Numbered from the stretch's first letter, positions 7,835 through 19,523 are shown. The stretch: 64,000 nt of DNA from Pseudoxanthomonas sp. 3HH-4 (GCF_006716465.1 NZ_VFPB01000001.1:1518427-1582426); one strand, 5' to 3'. Program-made: numbers and translations. The notes: generated by a model from the letters alone, not told the origin.

Positions 7835-9652
7835 ATGGGATCGCTGGCGGTCATTGACTGGACCATCGTCGCCGCCTATCTGGTGGCGACCCTGCTGGTG
7901 GGAGCGTGGGTGTCCCGGTCCGCGGGGCGTTCGCTCGAGTCCTACTTCCTGGCCGACCGCGCATTGCCGTGGTGGTGGCTGGGCACCTCGATGGCCGCGA
8001 CCACCTTCGCCGCCGATACGCCGCTGGTGGTTTCAGGCCTGGTTGCCAAACATGGCGTGGCAGGCAACTGGTTGTGGTGGTCGTGGGCCATTTCGCACGT
8101 GTCGGTCGCCGTGGTGTTCGCCGCGCTGTGGCGGCGCTCGCGCGTCCTCACCGACGCGGAACTGCTGGAGCTGCGCTACTGCGGCCGCTCGGGCGCGTGG
8201 TTGCGCGGGTTCAAGGCGGCGTTCTTCGCGATCCTTATCAACGCCATCATCCTGGGCTGGGTGGTGCGCGCGATGGTGAAGATCGCGGCGCCGTTCGTTG
8301 ACTGGACGGCGTGGCTGAGTGCGGATGCGGTGGCGTCGTTCGCCGCGATCTGGCCGGGTGCGCTGCTGATCGGCACGCCGGGCGACACGCTCACGGTGGT
8401 GGTGCTGTTCTGCCTGATCGGTGCCTATTCAAGCCTGGGTGGCATCCGTGGCGTGATCCTGACCGATCTGCTGCAGTTCGGCATGGCGCTGGCCGGTGGC
8501 GTGCTGTTCGCATGGTTGGCCGTGGACCATGTGGGTGGACTCGCGGGTCTGCGCGAAGGTCTTGCCCGGCACTACGACGTGCCGCAATTGCTTGCGTTCG
8601 TGCCTGCAGCGGATGCCGCGTGGCTGCCGGTGCAGGTATTCCTGGTCTATGTGGCGGTGCAGTGGTGGGCGCAGTACTACAGCGACGGCAGCGGCTACCT
8701 GGCGCAGCGGATATTCACCGCGCGCGATGAGCGGCATGCCGTGGGCGGCGCGCTGTGGTTCGCCGTGCTGAACTACGCGGTGCGGAGTTGGCCATGGGTA
8801 TTGGTGGCGCTGGTGGCGCTGGTGGTTTTCCCGCTTGGCATGGCGGGCGAGGGCGCGGCCGCGATCGTTGCTGCGGATCGCGAGATGGCGTATCCGGTAC
8901 TGATGGCGCAGTTGTTGCCGGCGGGTGCGCTGGGCCTGCTGTTCGCTTCGCTGTTGGCCGCGTTCATGAGCACGGTGGATACGCACCTCAACTGGGGCGC
9001 CAGTTACCTCACCCATGATCTTTATCGGCGCTTCCTGCATCCGGACGCCAGCCAGGCGCGCCTGGTGTGGGTCAGTCGCGTGTCCGTCGCGCTGCTGACG
9101 GTCATGGGTGTGTTGGTGGCCTCCCAGATCGATAGCATCGAACAGGCATGGCGCTTCTTCATCGCGTTGGGCGCGGGCCTTGGATTGCCCTCGATGCTGC
9201 GCTGGTTCTGGTGGCGGGCCAACGCATGGACCGAGATCGCGGGGATCGTGTCGGCCGTGGTGTCTTCCGTGGTGCTGTACCGTATTTTCCCGCAGGTGCG
9301 GGCGGAATATCTGCTGCTGGCCATCGTGGGCATCTCCACCTCCAGCGCGCTGCTGGCGACGTTCCTCACCCCGCCGGTGCCCAGGGAACACCTCGCCGCT
9401 TTCACGCGGCGCGTGCGTCCGCCAGGCTGGTGGCGCGATCTTCCGGGTGCGGCGCCCAGGCGCTCGCTCGCATGGTTGGGGCTGGCCTGGCTGGCCGGCA
9501 ATACCGGCGTGTTCGCGCTGATGTTCGGCATCGGCTCCCTGTTGCTGGGAACGCCCGTGGTTGGCGCAATCCTGCTCATCGTGGGCGGCGCATCGCTTGT
9601 GGCCACGTTGTGGAGCAGCGGGCGCTACCGCAAAGCCTCGGGCCTGGACTAA
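7835..9652 (+). CDS. Sodium:solute symporter family protein
   Basis: Inner-membrane secondary transporter of the SSF (SLC5-like) family, 605 residues with about 13 to 14 hydrophobic helices. Features are SRSAGRSLESYFLADRALPWWW after the first helix, MAATTFAADTPLVVSGLVA (sodium-site helix), and LLAAFMSTVDTHLNWGASY, where the family carries its second sodium-binding Ser/Thr residues. The substrate is not clear; the long protein and the C-terminal extra helices (about 540-600) resemble the Na+:galactoside/amino-acid subgroup. Start ATG 7835 is chosen over a TTG five codons upstream. It follows icd in the same direction but with a gap of over 100 bp. Confidence 0.88.
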   Translation: MGSLAVIDWTIVAAYLVATLLVGAWVSRSAGRSLESYFLADRALPWWWLGTSMAATTFAADTPLVVSGLVAKHGVAGNWLWWSWAISHVSVAVVFAALWRRSRVLTDAELLELRYCGRSGAWLRGFKAAFFAILINAIILGWVVRAMVKIAAPFVDWTAWLSADAVASFAAIWPGALLIGTPGDTLTVVVLFCLIGAYSSLGGIRGVILTDLLQFGMALAGGVLFAWLAVDHVGGLAGLREGLARHYDVPQLLAFVPAADAAWLPVQVFLVYVAVQWWAQYYSDGSGYLAQRIFTARDERHAVGGALWFAVLNYAVRSWPWVLVALVALVVFPLGMAGEGAAAIVAADREMAYPVLMAQLLPAGALGLLFASLLAAFMSTVDTHLNWGASYLTHDLYRRFLHPDASQARLVWVSRVSVALLTVMGVLVASQIDSIEQAWRFFIALGAGLGLPSMLRWFWWRANAWTEIAGIVSAVVSSVVLYRIFPQVRAEYLLLAIVGISTSSALLATFLTPPVPREHLAAFTRRVRPPGWWRDLPGAAPRRSLAWLGLAWLAGNTGVFALMFGIGSLLLGTPVVGAILLIVGGASLVATLWSSGRYRKASGLD

Positions 9653-9765
9653 CGACGGAGAGGCGCGGGGCAGCGTTCTCTTTTTGTCGGCCGGTGTCCC
9701 ATCCATGAGGTTGGCCGGTACGATGCCGGCACGCACAATCCGCGGTCCTCGCAGAAGACCCCGCC

Positions 9766-11115
9766 ATGTCCGTCCGTCCCAGCGCCCTGGCGCTGACCCC
9801 ATTGCTGCTGTTCCTTGCCTTGTTCTTCGGTGCGGGCCTGTATTTCACCGCGCAGGGCGAGGCGATGGGGTTCTATCAGCTGCGCGCGCCCGTGGCGATC
9901 CTGCCGGCGCTGGCGCTCGGCGTATGGCTGGCGCGTCGTCGTGGGTTGCCCGCGCAGCAGACACTGCTCGCCGGCATGGGCGACAGCAACGTCATGCTGA
10001 TGTGCCTGATCTTCCTGCTGGCGGGTGCGTTCGCTACGGTGTCCAAGGCGATCGGCGCGGTCGATGCCGTGGTGGCGCTGGGCCTGGGCGCCTTGCCGGC
10101 GAGCCTGATCCTGCCGGGATTGTTCCTGGCGGCGGCATTCGTCTCGCTGTCGATCGGTACCTCGATGGGCACGGTGGCGGCCGTAGTGCCCATCGCATTG
10201 GGCGTGGCCGATGCCGCAGGGCTGGACCGGGTGCTCGTGGTCGGCGCGGTGCTGGGCGGCGCCATGTTCGGCGACAACCTGTCGATCATCTCGGACACCA
10301 CCATCGCCGCCACGCGCAGCCAGGGCGCGGAGATGCGCGACAAGTTCCGTGAGAACTTCAAGATCGCGTTGCCGGCCGCCATCGCAACGCTTGCGGTACT
10401 GGCTACGCTGGGCGACGTGGCGCCGGTAGCGGCGCCCGATGCGGCGTCACCCTGGCTGGTGTTGCCCTACGTGCTGGTACTCGGGTTGGCTCTGGCCGGG
10501 CTGGACGTGGTGCTGGTATTGGCCATCGGGCTGGTCGCGGCGGGCGTCTTCGGTTTCGTGCTCACGGATGATTACGACGCGGTGTCCTACGTAGGCGATA
10601 TCTACATGGGCTTCGAGGGCATGGTGGAGATCACGCTCCTGTCCATCCTCATCGGTGGCCTGGCGGCCCTGATCAAGGCCAGCGGAGGCCTGGACTGGCT
10701 GGCGCAGGTCATCGCGCGATTCGCGCGGGGGCATACGGGGCGCCGGTCCGGCGAAATCAGCATCGCGGCGCTCGCGGCGGGTACCGACGCGCTGACGGCG
10801 AACAACACCGTCGCGATCTTGGTCACCGGGAGCCTTGCCAAGGATATCGCCCAGCGCCACGGCATCAGTCCACGACGGGCGGCGAGCATGCTCGACATCT
10901 TCGCCTGCGTGGTGCAAGGCGTGCTGCCCTACGGCGCACAGATCCTGCTGGCGGCCTCACTGGCGGCCGTGTCGCCGCTGGCGCTGGCCGGCAGCGTGCA
11001 CTACTGCTGGTGGCTGGCGCTGTCGGCGCTGGTGTTCATCGCCTGGTCGACGCGCCGCGCCGCCGCGGTCGCGGTCGCGAACCCAGCGCCACAGGATGAG
11101 ACGGTCGGCTCATGA
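9766..11115 (+). CDS. NhaC-family Na+/H+ antiporter
   Basis: A 449-residue, about 11-helix membrane protein of the NhaC/ArsB-like ion transporter clan. Diagnostic stretches are GTSMGTVAAVVPIALGVAD, VVGAVLGGAMFGDNLSIISDTTIAATRSQ and AGTDALTANNTVAILVTG, the latter two being repeated ion-pathway motifs of NhaC proteins. It likely exchanges Na+ for H+ (other substrates such as malate/lactate, as in MleN, are possible). A strong bidirectional terminator follows its stop directly, so it ends a transcription unit. Confidence 0.88.
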   Translation: MSVRPSALALTPLLLFLALFFGAGLYFTAQGEAMGFYQLRAPVAILPALALGVWLARRRGLPAQQTLLAGMGDSNVMLMCLIFLLAGAFATVSKAIGAVDAVVALGLGALPASLILPGLFLAAAFVSLSIGTSMGTVAAVVPIALGVADAAGLDRVLVVGAVLGGAMFGDNLSIISDTTIAATRSQGAEMRDKFRENFKIALPAAIATLAVLATLGDVAPVAAPDAASPWLVLPYVLVLGLALAGLDVVLVLAIGLVAAGVFGFVLTDDYDAVSYVGDIYMGFEGMVEITLLSILIGGLAALIKASGGLDWLAQVIARFARGHTGRRSGEISIAALAAGTDALTANNTVAILVTGSLAKDIAQRHGISPRRAASMLDIFACVVQGVLPYGAQILLAASLAAVSPLALAGSVHYCWWLALSALVFIAWSTRRAAAVAVANPAPQDETVGS

Positions 11116-11146
11116 AAAAAGGGGCGCCGAGGCGCCCCTTTTCTTT
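11115..11146. terminator. Bidirectional intrinsic terminator
   Basis: Stem GGGGCGCC/GGCGCCCC (11121-11138) with six A on the left and TTTTCTTT on the right, placed between the convergent NhaC-type and BI-1 genes; usable from both sides. Confidence 0.85.
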
Positions 11147-11160
11147 CGGGAGGAATGGAA

Positions 11161-11925
11161 TCAGTCGCGCGACTGCAGTTTCGACAGCAGGCGCAGCAAT
11201 TCCAGATACAGCCACACCAGCGTGACCATCAGGCCGAACGCGCCATACCACTCCATGTATTTCGGCGCGCCCTGTTCGACGCCGGTTTCGATGAAGTCGA
11301 AATCCAGCACCAGGTTCAGCGAAGCGATGACCACGACGAACAGGCTGAAGCCGATGCCGACCAGGCCGGATTCGTGGATCAGCGGGATCTTGATGCCGAA
11401 GAAGCCCAGCGCGATGCTCGCCAGGTACACCAGTGCGATGCCGCCGGTAGCGGCGACCACGCCGAGCTTGAAGTTCTCGGTGGCCTTGATCAGGCCGCTG
11501 CGGTAGGCGAACAACAGTGCGAACAGGATGCCGAAGGTCAGCATCACCGCCTGCATCACGATGCCGCCGAACTGCGCGTTGTACACCGCGGAGATCGCGC
11601 CCAGGAAGAAGCCTTCGACCAGCGCATAGAGTGGCGCGGTGACGGGCGACCAGGTCTTCTTGAAGACGGTGATCAGTGCCAGCACCAGGCCGCCGATGGC
11701 GCCGCCCCACATGTACACCGCGAAGCCGGGGGCGGGCAGGCCATCGGGTCCGAGTGCCTGGTTCCACGAGAAAGCCGCCGTCAGCACGGTCAGCAACAAC
11801 AGGATGCCGGTCTTGTTGATGGTGCCGTTGAGCGTCATCGCCCCGCCGTCGCGCGAGACAACCGCCCCGCTGCCAAGGTCGAGGAAGGTGGATTCCTTCA
11901 ATGCCGGATTGCCGCTGCGCATCAT
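11161..11925 (-). CDS. Bax inhibitor-1/YccA family membrane protein
   Basis: Seven-helix inner-membrane protein of the BI-1 superfamily, 254 residues. The family contains calcium-leak channels and YccA, a modulator of the FtsH protease; which applies here is unknown. After a polar N-terminus of about 35 residues (MMRSGNPALKESTFLDLG), hydrophobic helices begin at GILLLLTVLTAAFSW, and the C-terminal half has GLVGIGFSLFVVVIASLNLVLDFDFIE, matching the conserved Asp-containing last helices. ATG 11925 is preferred because GAGGGA lies 4 bases before it; the frame is open further upstream without a start signal. Confidence 0.9.
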   Translation of the reverse strand: MMRSGNPALKESTFLDLGSGAVVSRDGGAMTLNGTINKTGILLLLTVLTAAFSWNQALGPDGLPAPGFAVYMWGGAIGGLVLALITVFKKTWSPVTAPLYALVEGFFLGAISAVYNAQFGGIVMQAVMLTFGILFALLFAYRSGLIKATENFKLGVVAATGGIALVYLASIALGFFGIKIPLIHESGLVGIGFSLFVVVIASLNLVLDFDFIETGVEQGAPKYMEWYGAFGLMVTLVWLYLELLRLLSKLQSRD

Positions 11926-12073
11926 CGTTCCCTCATGTGGTTGCCGGACGTCTGTCCCCAGTGCCTGAGCATATCGCAAGCAATGGATCATCAGGTTTCG
12001 TTTGACAGCAAGGCCGCAGGTTCCGACAATACGCGACCTCGTTGGCGTCCAGACGCCATGCCGGGACCCTCGT

Positions 12074-12150
12074 CGGGGTATAGCGCAGTCTGGTAGCGCA
12101 TCTGCTTTGGGAGCAGAGGGTCGGGGGTTCGAATCCCTCTACCCCGACCA
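12074..12150 (+). tRNA. tRNA-Pro (anticodon TGG)
   Basis: Acceptor CGGGGTA pairs with TACCCCG, CCA is encoded, the anticodon loop TTTGGGA reads TGG, and the T arm is GGGGGTTCGAATCCCTC. First of five tandem tRNA genes. Confidence 0.97.
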
Positions 12151-12206
12151 GTCTGATGTGCTGCCAGTATGTTCCGGCAGGGCGGGGATGCGACAATCCG
12201 GACCGG

Positions 12207-12283
12207 GCGCCCGTAGCTCAACCGGATAGAGCACCGGCCTTCTAAGCCGGCGGTTACAGGTTCGAGTCCTGTCGGGCGCGCCA
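12207..12283 (+). tRNA. tRNA-Arg (anticodon TCT)
   Basis: Acceptor GCGCCCG/CGGGCGC with encoded CCA; anticodon stem CCGGC/GCCGG around CTTCTAA gives TCT. Confidence 0.96.
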
Positions 12284-12318
12284 CTTCCGGTGCGGACCGG
12301 AAGGATGCAGGTTTCAGT

Positions 12319-12396
12319 GGTGGCTGTAGCTCAGCTGGTTAGAGTACTGGATTGTGATTCCAGATGTCGGGGGTTCGAGTCCCCTCAGCCACCCCA
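12319..12396 (+). tRNA. tRNA-His (anticodon GTG)
   Basis: Acceptor GTGGCTG/CAGCCAC preceded by the extra G-1 that marks tRNA-His; C at the discriminator position, encoded CCA, and loop TTGTGAT giving GTG. Confidence 0.97.
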
Positions 12397-12424
12397 CTGA
12401 TCGAGGATCTCCGCACTGCGGGGG

Positions 12425-12453
12425 TTCACAGAAAAAGAAGATGCGGTTACACT
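12425..12453 (+). promoter_or_regulatory. Sigma-70 promoter for tRNA-Lys
   Basis: TTCACA (12425-12430), 17-bp spacer, TACACT (12448-12453); the tRNA-Lys 5' end lies 17 bp further on. Suggests tRNA-Lys has its own promoter within the cluster. Confidence 0.55.
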
Positions 12454-12470
12454 ACGTAGCCAGTTTTTCG

Positions 12471-12546
12471 GGGCCGTTAGCTCAGTTGGTAGAGCAGTTG
12501 ACTCTTAATCAATAGGTCCAAGGTTCGAATCCTTGACGGCCCACCA
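12471..12546 (+). tRNA. tRNA-Lys (anticodon CTT)
   Basis: Acceptor GGGCCGT/ACGGCCC, encoded CCA, loop CTCTTAA reading CTT. Confidence 0.97.
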
Positions 12547-12553
12547 AACCCGA

Positions 12554-12582
12554 AGCGCCCGGTCACCCCGGGCGCTTTTTTT
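12554..12582 (+). terminator. Intrinsic terminator after tRNA-Lys
   Basis: Stem AGCGCCCGG/CCGGGCGCT followed by seven T. It ends the Pro-Arg-His-Lys unit ahead of tRNA-Leu. Confidence 0.88.
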
Positions 12583-12624
12583 GTTGCCGGCGTGAGCAGG
12601 GCGCCGGCTACAATGCAACGACCT

Positions 12625-12710
12625 GCGAAAGTGGCGGAATTGGTAGACGCACTGGATTTAGGTTCCAGCGGGTAATCCCCGTGAGGGTTCGAGTCCCTCC
12701 TTTCGCACCA
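12625..12710 (+). tRNA. tRNA-Leu (anticodon TAG)
   Basis: Class II tRNA with a long variable arm (GCGGGTAATCCCCGT); acceptor GCGAAAG/CTTTCGC, encoded CCA, loop TTTAGGT reading TAG. Confidence 0.97.
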
Positions 12711-12947
12711 CGCGCCGCCCGCCGAAGGCAGGGGCGGTCACGTGCCGGCCCCTGTCGCGCCGTCGCTCGACCTGGGACTGTTCGGCCGAGCCGCGTCTTC
12801 AGCACTGAAACGCCCGCCCCGCTGGCAGCCTGCCCCGGAATCAGCGAAACTAGCAAGTTCCGCCGGGCGGGCCTCGCGCTCATGTCCCAGGCGTCCCGGA
12901 TTATCAACATCGCCCCGGCTGTGCCGTGGCCGCAGGAGTCAGTGAGT

Positions 12948-14240
12948 ATGCAAGTTTCGGTCGAATCGGTCGGCAACCTCGAACGCCGCATGAGCTTCAG
13001 CCTGCCGGCTGAGCGCCTGGACACCCACATCGGCGGTCGCCTGCGCGAACTGTCGCGCACCGCGCGCATCAAGGGCTTCCGCCCCGGCAAGGTGCCGGCC
13101 AAGGTCATCGAACAGCGTTATGGCGACCAGGTCCGCGCCGAGGCCCTCGACGGCCTGCTGCGCGAGACGTTCAACAACGCCGTGCGTGAGCAGGAACTGC
13201 AGCTGGCCGGCAATCCGCGCATCGAGAAGCAGGGCGAGGGCGAGCTGGATTTCGTGGCCACGTTCGAAGTCGTGCCGGACTTCGGCGACGTCGACGTCTC
13301 CAAGCTGACCGTGATCCGCCACGCCGCCGAAGTGACCGATGCCGACATCGACCAGATGGTCGACAACCTGCGAATGCAGCGACGCACGTTCCAGGTGGTC
13401 GAGCGCGGCGCGAAGGAAGGCGATCGCGTGGCGCTGGAAACCTGGTCGCAGGCCGGTGACGAGCGCATGCCGGCAGAGGGCATCGAGAAGGGGGCCACGC
13501 TGATCGGGTCGGGCGTGATGTTCGGCGAGATCGAACAGGCGCTCGTGGGCCTGGCCAAGGGCGACGAAAAGACGGTGTCGGTCACTTTCCCCGCCGACTG
13601 GCGCGTTCCGCCGCTGGCGGGCAAGCAGGTCGACGTACACGTCAAGGTCACCGAGGTGGCCGAGTCGGTGCTGCCCGAGGTGGACCGCGAGTTCATCCGC
13701 AGCTTCGGCGTGAAGAGCGGCGACGCCGAGCAGTTCCGGGCGGATATCCGCAGCAACCTCGAGCGCGAGCTCAAGGGTGCCCTGATGACCCGCCTGCGTC
13801 GCGAGGTCGGCGAGCAGCTGATCGCCGTCTACTCGCACGTCGAAATGCCGCCGCGCCTGGTCGAGAACGAGGCGCGCGCGATGGTCCAGCAGGCCGCCGA
13901 GCAGGCCCGCCGCCAGGGCCAGCAGGTGCAGATCCCGGACAACGCACACGAAGGCTTCCTGGATGCAGCGCGCAAGCGCGTGCTGGTTGGCCTGCTGGTG
14001 GGCGAGGTGGCCCGCCGCAACCAGCTGCGCCTGGACCCCAAGCGCCTGAACGAGACGCTGCGCCTGATCGCCTCGACCTACGAGGAGCCGGAGCAGGTCA
14101 TTGAGTTGTACCGCAACGATCCCCAACTGATGAACAGTCTGCAGGGTCGTGTGATGGAAGAGCAGGTGATCGACTGGATCGCCGAGCGCGCCCAGCACAC
14201 CGAGCAGACGCTTTCCTTCCAGGAAGCCATCCGCAACTGA
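12948..14240 (+). CDS. tig: Trigger factor
   Basis: Ribosome-associated chaperone and prolyl isomerase that meets nascent chains at the exit tunnel. The 430 residues show the N-terminal ribosome-binding domain with the signature [17 protein letters not shown] (about residues 42-58), a central FKBP domain ([15 protein letters not shown] and later [17 protein letters not shown]), and a long helical C-terminal arm region. ATG 12948 gives [14 protein letters not shown] and has AGGAG nine bases upstream; the frame stays open back into tRNA-Leu, so upstream starts are ruled out. It heads the tig-clpP-clpX-lon order seen widely in proteobacteria. Confidence 0.97.
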   Translation: MQVSVESVGNLERRMSFSLPAERLDTHIGGRLRELSRTARIKGFRPGKVPAKVIEQRYGDQVRAEALDGLLRETFNNAVREQELQLAGNPRIEKQGEGELDFVATFEVVPDFGDVDVSKLTVIRHAAEVTDADIDQMVDNLRMQRRTFQVVERGAKEGDRVALETWSQAGDERMPAEGIEKGATLIGSGVMFGEIEQALVGLAKGDEKTVSVTFPADWRVPPLAGKQVDVHVKVTEVAESVLPEVDREFIRSFGVKSGDAEQFRADIRSNLERELKGALMTRLRREVGEQLIAVYSHVEMPPRLVENEARAMVQQAAEQARRQGQQVQIPDNAHEGFLDAARKRVLVGLLVGEVARRNQLRLDPKRLNETLRLIASTYEEPEQVIELYRNDPQLMNSLQGRVMEEQVIDWIAERAQHTEQTLSFQEAIRN

Positions 14241-14316
14241 GCCGGGCACCCGTCCGGGCAGAAGGTCCGGCTATCCTAGGCCGGACCTTTCCACGAACGA
14301 CAGGCGCGAAAACCGA

Positions 14317-14943
14317 ATGAGCATCCAAACCCAAGCCCTCAACCTGGTGCCGATGGTGGTCGAACAGACCAGCCGCGGCGAGCGCGCCTACGACATCTAT
14401 TCCCGCCTGCTGAAGGAACGCGTCATCTTCCTGGTCGGCGGCGTGGACGACCACGTGGCGAACGTCATCGTGGCCCAGATGCTGTTCCTCGAAGCGGAAA
14501 ATCCCGAGAAGGACATCAGCCTGTACATCAACTCGCCGGGCGGCGTGGTGACGGCGGGCATGGCGATCTACGACACCATGCAGTACATCAAGCCGGACGT
14601 CAGCACCATCTGCGTGGGCCAGGCGGCCAGCATGGGCGCGCTGCTGCTGGCATCGGGCGCGAAGGGCAAGCGGTATGCGCTGCCGAACTCGCGCGTGATG
14701 ATCCACCAGCCGCTGGGTGGCTTCCAGGGCCAGGCGACGGACATCGACATCCATGCCCGCGAGATCCTGACCCTCCGTGCCCGGCTGAACGAAATCCTGG
14801 CCAAGCACACCGGGCAGTCGCTGGAGACGATCGAGCGCGACACCGAGCGCGACAACTTCAAGAGCGCGGCCGATGCCCAGGCCTACGGATTGGTCGACCA
14901 GGTGCTGGAACGTCGCCCGGACGACTCCATCCAGTCGGCCTGA
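14317..14943 (+). CDS. clpP: ATP-dependent Clp protease proteolytic subunit
   Basis: Serine peptidase that forms the double-heptamer chamber fed by ClpX or ClpA. The 208 residues keep the triad Ser105 (GQAASMGA), His130 (MIHQPLGG) and Asp179 (TERDNF), with the spacing (25 and 49 residues) found in E. coli ClpP. The INSPGG oxyanion strand is present. The first ten or so residues probably form the cleaved propeptide before the axial-loop segment LVPMVVEQT. clpX follows with a 127-bp gap that contains its own promoter. Confidence 0.98.
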   Translation: MSIQTQALNLVPMVVEQTSRGERAYDIYSRLLKERVIFLVGGVDDHVANVIVAQMLFLEAENPEKDISLYINSPGGVVTAGMAIYDTMQYIKPDVSTICVGQAASMGALLLASGAKGKRYALPNSRVMIHQPLGGFQGQATDIDIHAREILTLRARLNEILAKHTGQSLETIERDTERDNFKSAADAQAYGLVDQVLERRPDDSIQSA

Positions 14944-14994
14944 TTCCCCGGATTGCCCGCTTTTACGGCACGAATCCCCTGTTCACGGGCCCGG

Positions 14995-15022
14995 CTGACA
15001 CGCCGGGGCCGTGTGCTATTCT
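14995..15022 (+). promoter_or_regulatory. Extended -10 promoter for clpX
   Basis: CTGACA (14995-15000), 16-bp spacer, TATTCT (15017-15022) preceded by TG one base away (extended -10). The start codon lies 49 bp downstream, so clpX can be made apart from clpP. Confidence 0.55.
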
Positions 15023-15070
15023 CCGACCGCAAGCCCCCGAGGGCAGGTTGAGCGACCGAGTATTACCAGC

Positions 15071-16354
<1,284 letters not shown>

Positions 16355-16377
16355 CCGGCCCCGCGAAGCGGTCTACG

Positions 16378-16407
16378 ACAGGCGCCCTAGTGGCGCCTGT
16401 TCATTTT
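16378..16407 (+). terminator. Terminator-like hairpin after clpX
   Basis: Stem ACAGGCGCC/GGCGCCTGT with a 5-base loop, followed by TCATTTT. The T-run is interrupted, so termination may be partial. Confidence 0.6.
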
Positions 16408-16537
16408 CCGCGCGCCGATTCCAACGCACTGCTTTTGTTGCAGTTTCCAGCCCGCTATTGCATCCCGATGCCGATGGCCCCATAACGGCCCCATTGGTGT
16501 TTCGATGCCCCGTATTCCGCACTTCGCTGGAGCCCCC

Positions 16538-18994
16538 ATGCCCCGCAATCCCCAGACTGAAACCCTCGACCTGCCGGTCCTGCCGCTACGCGACGTGGTG
16601 GTGTTTCCGCACATGGTCATCCCGCTGTTCGTCGGGCGCGACAAATCCATGCGTGCGCTGGAACAGGCGATGGAGGCCGACAAACGCATCATCCTGCTTG
16701 CGCAGAAGTCCGCCGAGACCGACGATCCCGCTGCCGCCGACCTGTATACGGTCGGTACCCTGGCACAGGTGCTGCAGTTGCTGAAGTTGCCCGACGGCAC
16801 GATCAAGGTGCTGGTCGAGGGCACGGCACGCATCAGCGTTTCCCACGTGGACGAACGCGATGGCGCGCTGTATGGGCAGGGCGAGGAGATCGACTCCACC
16901 GACGGGCGCGAGCCGCGCGAGATCGAGGCGGTCGCGCGTTCGCTGATGGGCCTGTTCGAGCAGTATGTGAAGACCAACCGCAAACTGCCGCCCGAACTGC
17001 TGCAGACGCTGGCAGGCATCGACGAACCCAGCCGGCTGGCCGATACCATCGCCGCACACTTGGGAGTGCGTCTCAGCGACAAGCAGCGCTTGCTGGAGAC
17101 CATCGAAGTCGGTGAGCGGCTCGAACTGCTGGTCGGTTTCGTCGACGGCGAGATCGACGTGCAGCAGTTGGAGAAGCGCATCCGCGGCCGGGTGAAGTCG
17201 CAGATGGAGAAAAGCCAGCGCGAGTACTACCTCAACGAGCAGATGAAGGCCATCCAGAAGGAACTGGGTGAACTCGACGAAGCGCCCAACGAACTGGAGG
17301 ACCTGGCGCGACGGATCGCCGAGGCGGGCATGCCGAAGCCGGTTGAGACCAAGGCGCGCAACGAGCTCAACAAGCTCAAGCAGATGTCGCCGATGTCGGC
17401 CGAAGCCGCCGTCGTGCGCAACTACCTGGACTGGGTGCTGGGTGTACCGTGGAACAAGCGCACCAAGGTCCGCAAGGACCTGAAGGTCGCGCAGGACACG
17501 CTCGACGCCGACCACTACGGCCTGGAGAAGGTCAAGGAGCGCATCCTCGAATATCTCGCGGTGCAGTCGCGGGTGAAGAAGCTGCGCGGGCCGATCCTGT
17601 GCCTGGTCGGCCCTCCGGGCGTGGGCAAGACCTCGCTGGGCCAGAGCATCGCGAAGGCGACCAATCGCAAGTTCGTCCGCATGTCGCTGGGTGGCGTGCG
17701 CGATGAGGCCGAGATCCGCGGGCATCGCCGCACCTACGTGGGTTCGATGCCGGGCCGCATCGTGCAGAACCTCAACAAGACCGGCAGCAAGAACCCACTG
17801 TTCGTGCTGGACGAGATCGACAAGATGTCGATGGACTTCCGCGGCGACCCTTCGTCAGCGTTGCTTGAGGTGCTCGATCCCGAACAGAACAACGCGTTCA
17901 ACGATCACTACCTGGAAGTGGACCTGGACCTGTCCGAGGTGATGTTCGTCGCCACGTCGAACTCGCTGAACATCCCCGGCCCGTTGCTGGACCGCATGGA
18001 AGTGATCCGCATCCCGGGATACACCGAGGATGAGAAGGTCAACATCGCGCAGCGTTATCTTGTCCCGAAGCAGCTGAAAGCCAACGGCCTGAAAGCGGAC
18101 GAGCTGAAGATCGCCGAAAGCGCGATCCGCGACCTTGTCCGTTATTACACCCGCGAATCGGGCGTGCGCAATCTGGAGCGCGAAGTCGCCAAGATCTGCC
18201 GCAAGGTGGTGAAGGAGATCGCACTGGGAGGGGCCAAGGCGCTGGCAAAGAAGAAGACCACGAAGGCGACGACGGTGCAGGTCGCGTCGAAGAACCTGGA
18301 AAAGTACTCCGGCGTGCGCCGCTACGATTTCGGGCGCGCGGAAGAGCAGAACGAGATCGGCCTGGTGACTGGCCTGGCCTGGACTGAAGTCGGTGGCGAT
18401 CTGCTCCAGATCGAGGTTGCGCTGGTGCCTGGCAAGGGCGGCATGATGCTGACCGGCCAGCTTGGCGACGTGATGAAGGAATCGGGTTCCGCCGCATTGT
18501 CGGTAGTGCGCAGTCGCGCAGCCAGCCTGGGAGTGGATGCTGAATTCCTGCAGAAGCACGACGTGCACCTGCATGTGCCGGATGGCGCCACGCCGAAGGA
18601 CGGGCCCAGCGCGGGCATCGCGATGGCAACGGCGCTGGTGTCGGCGCTGACGAAGAATCCGGTTCGCGCCAACGTCGCCATGACCGGCGAGATCACGCTG
18701 CGGGGACGCGTCACCGCGATCGGGGGCCTGAAGGAGAAGTTGCTCGCGGCGCTGCGTGGCGGCATCACCACCGTGATCATTCCGGACGAGAACAAGAAAG
18801 ACCTCGCGGATATCCCCGCCAACGTCACCGAGGGTATGAAGATCGTGCCGGTGAAGTGGATCGACGAAGTGCTGGACCTGGCACTGGAGCGCCCGCTGGC
18901 GCCGGTGCCCGCCGATGGCGGCGGCGAGCGCACGGTGCCGACGCCGGAGAAGGAAAGCGGCAAGGGGCCGCAACAACCGGACGTGAAGCACTGA
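16538..18994 (+). CDS. lon: ATP-dependent Lon protease
   Basis: Cytoplasmic AAA+ serine protease for damaged and regulatory proteins. The 818 residues comprise the N-terminal substrate domain ([20 protein letters not shown]), a coiled-coil linker around [19 protein letters not shown], Walker [12 protein letters not shown], Walker [11 protein letters not shown], and the protease domain with the Ser691-Lys734 dyad (DGPSAGIAM and [10 protein letters not shown], 43 residues apart as in E. coli). ATG 16538 has GGAG six bases upstream. I searched the leader for a heat-shock promoter and did not find a convincing one. Confidence 0.98.
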   Translation: MPRNPQTETLDLPVLPLRDVVVFPHMVIPLFVGRDKSMRALEQAMEADKRIILLAQKSAETDDPAAADLYTVGTLAQVLQLLKLPDGTIKVLVEGTARISVSHVDERDGALYGQGEEIDSTDGREPREIEAVARSLMGLFEQYVKTNRKLPPELLQTLAGIDEPSRLADTIAAHLGVRLSDKQRLLETIEVGERLELLVGFVDGEIDVQQLEKRIRGRVKSQMEKSQREYYLNEQMKAIQKELGELDEAPNELEDLARRIAEAGMPKPVETKARNELNKLKQMSPMSAEAAVVRNYLDWVLGVPWNKRTKVRKDLKVAQDTLDADHYGLEKVKERILEYLAVQSRVKKLRGPILCLVGPPGVGKTSLGQSIAKATNRKFVRMSLGGVRDEAEIRGHRRTYVGSMPGRIVQNLNKTGSKNPLFVLDEIDKMSMDFRGDPSSALLEVLDPEQNNAFNDHYLEVDLDLSEVMFVATSNSLNIPGPLLDRMEVIRIPGYTEDEKVNIAQRYLVPKQLKANGLKADELKIAESAIRDLVRYYTRESGVRNLEREVAKICRKVVKEIALGGAKALAKKKTTKATTVQVASKNLEKYSGVRRYDFGRAEEQNEIGLVTGLAWTEVGGDLLQIEVALVPGKGGMMLTGQLGDVMKESGSAALSVVRSRAASLGVDAEFLQKHDVHLHVPDGATPKDGPSAGIAMATALVSALTKNPVRANVAMTGEITLRGRVTAIGGLKEKLLAALRGGITTVIIPDENKKDLADIPANVTEGMKIVPVKWIDEVLDLALERPLAPVPADGGGERTVPTPEKESGKGPQQPDVKH

Positions 18995-19055
18995 ACGATG
19001 TGACGGATGGTGGCTCGAATCGCCCCGAAACCCGCGTCATTACTAGGTTTTCGGG

Positions 19056-19084
19056 TTGCGTGGCTTTTTTTGCACTGGTATAAC
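19056..19084 (+). promoter_or_regulatory. Promoter for hupB
   Basis: TTGCGT (19056-19061), 17-bp spacer, TATAAC (19079-19084) with an upstream TG (extended -10). A second TATAACGAC lies at 19128-19136, so there may be two tandem promoters. The T-run at 19065-19071 follows an imperfect hairpin (19024-19055) that may terminate lon. Confidence 0.6.
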
Positions 19085-19212
19085 GACGACACCCGCGCGC
19101 ATGGGGCGATGCCTCACTGCGTGTGGATATAACGACCGGTTCCCGTGAGGCAAGCGATGCCCCGTGGTTCCGGTTACTCATTCCGCGGTTGTGCCGCAAA
19201 GGGAGTTACTCA

Positions 19213-19485
19213 ATGAACAAAACCGAATTGATCGATGCCGTCGCCGACGAAGCCGAAGTGTCCAAGGCCGAAGCTGGCCGCGCCGTCGACGCCGTCATCT
19301 CCAGCATCACCAAGGCCCTCAAGAAGGGCGACACCGTGACGCTGGTCGGCTTCGGCACCTTCCAGGTCCGCAAGCGTGCAGCACGCACGGGCCGCAACCC
19401 GAAGACCGGCGACACCATCAAGATCAAGGCGTCCAAGAACCCGGCCTTCAAGGCTGGCAAAGCCCTGAAGGATGCCGTAAACTAA
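19213..19485 (+). CDS. hupB: DNA-binding protein HU
   Basis: Small nucleoid protein that bends DNA as a dimer. The 90-residue sequence has the standard start [14 protein letters not shown], the hinge [18 protein letters not shown] that begins the beta arms, and the end [16 protein letters not shown]. Its place directly after lon is the usual hupB position. GGGAG stands ahead of ATG 19213; upstream codons in the same frame are leader sequence. Confidence 0.98.
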   Translation: MNKTELIDAVADEAEVSKAEAGRAVDAVISSITKALKKGDTVTLVGFGTFQVRKRAARTGRNPKTGDTIKIKASKNPAFKAGKALKDAVN

Positions 19486-19523
19486 CCGACTCGCTGCCGA
19501 TGGCAGGGTGCGTGATGCACCTG

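Noticed and set aside
16355..16537. Heat-shock (sigma-32) promoter for lon
   Set aside because: CCCCAT occurs twice but no matching -35 element stands at the right distance.
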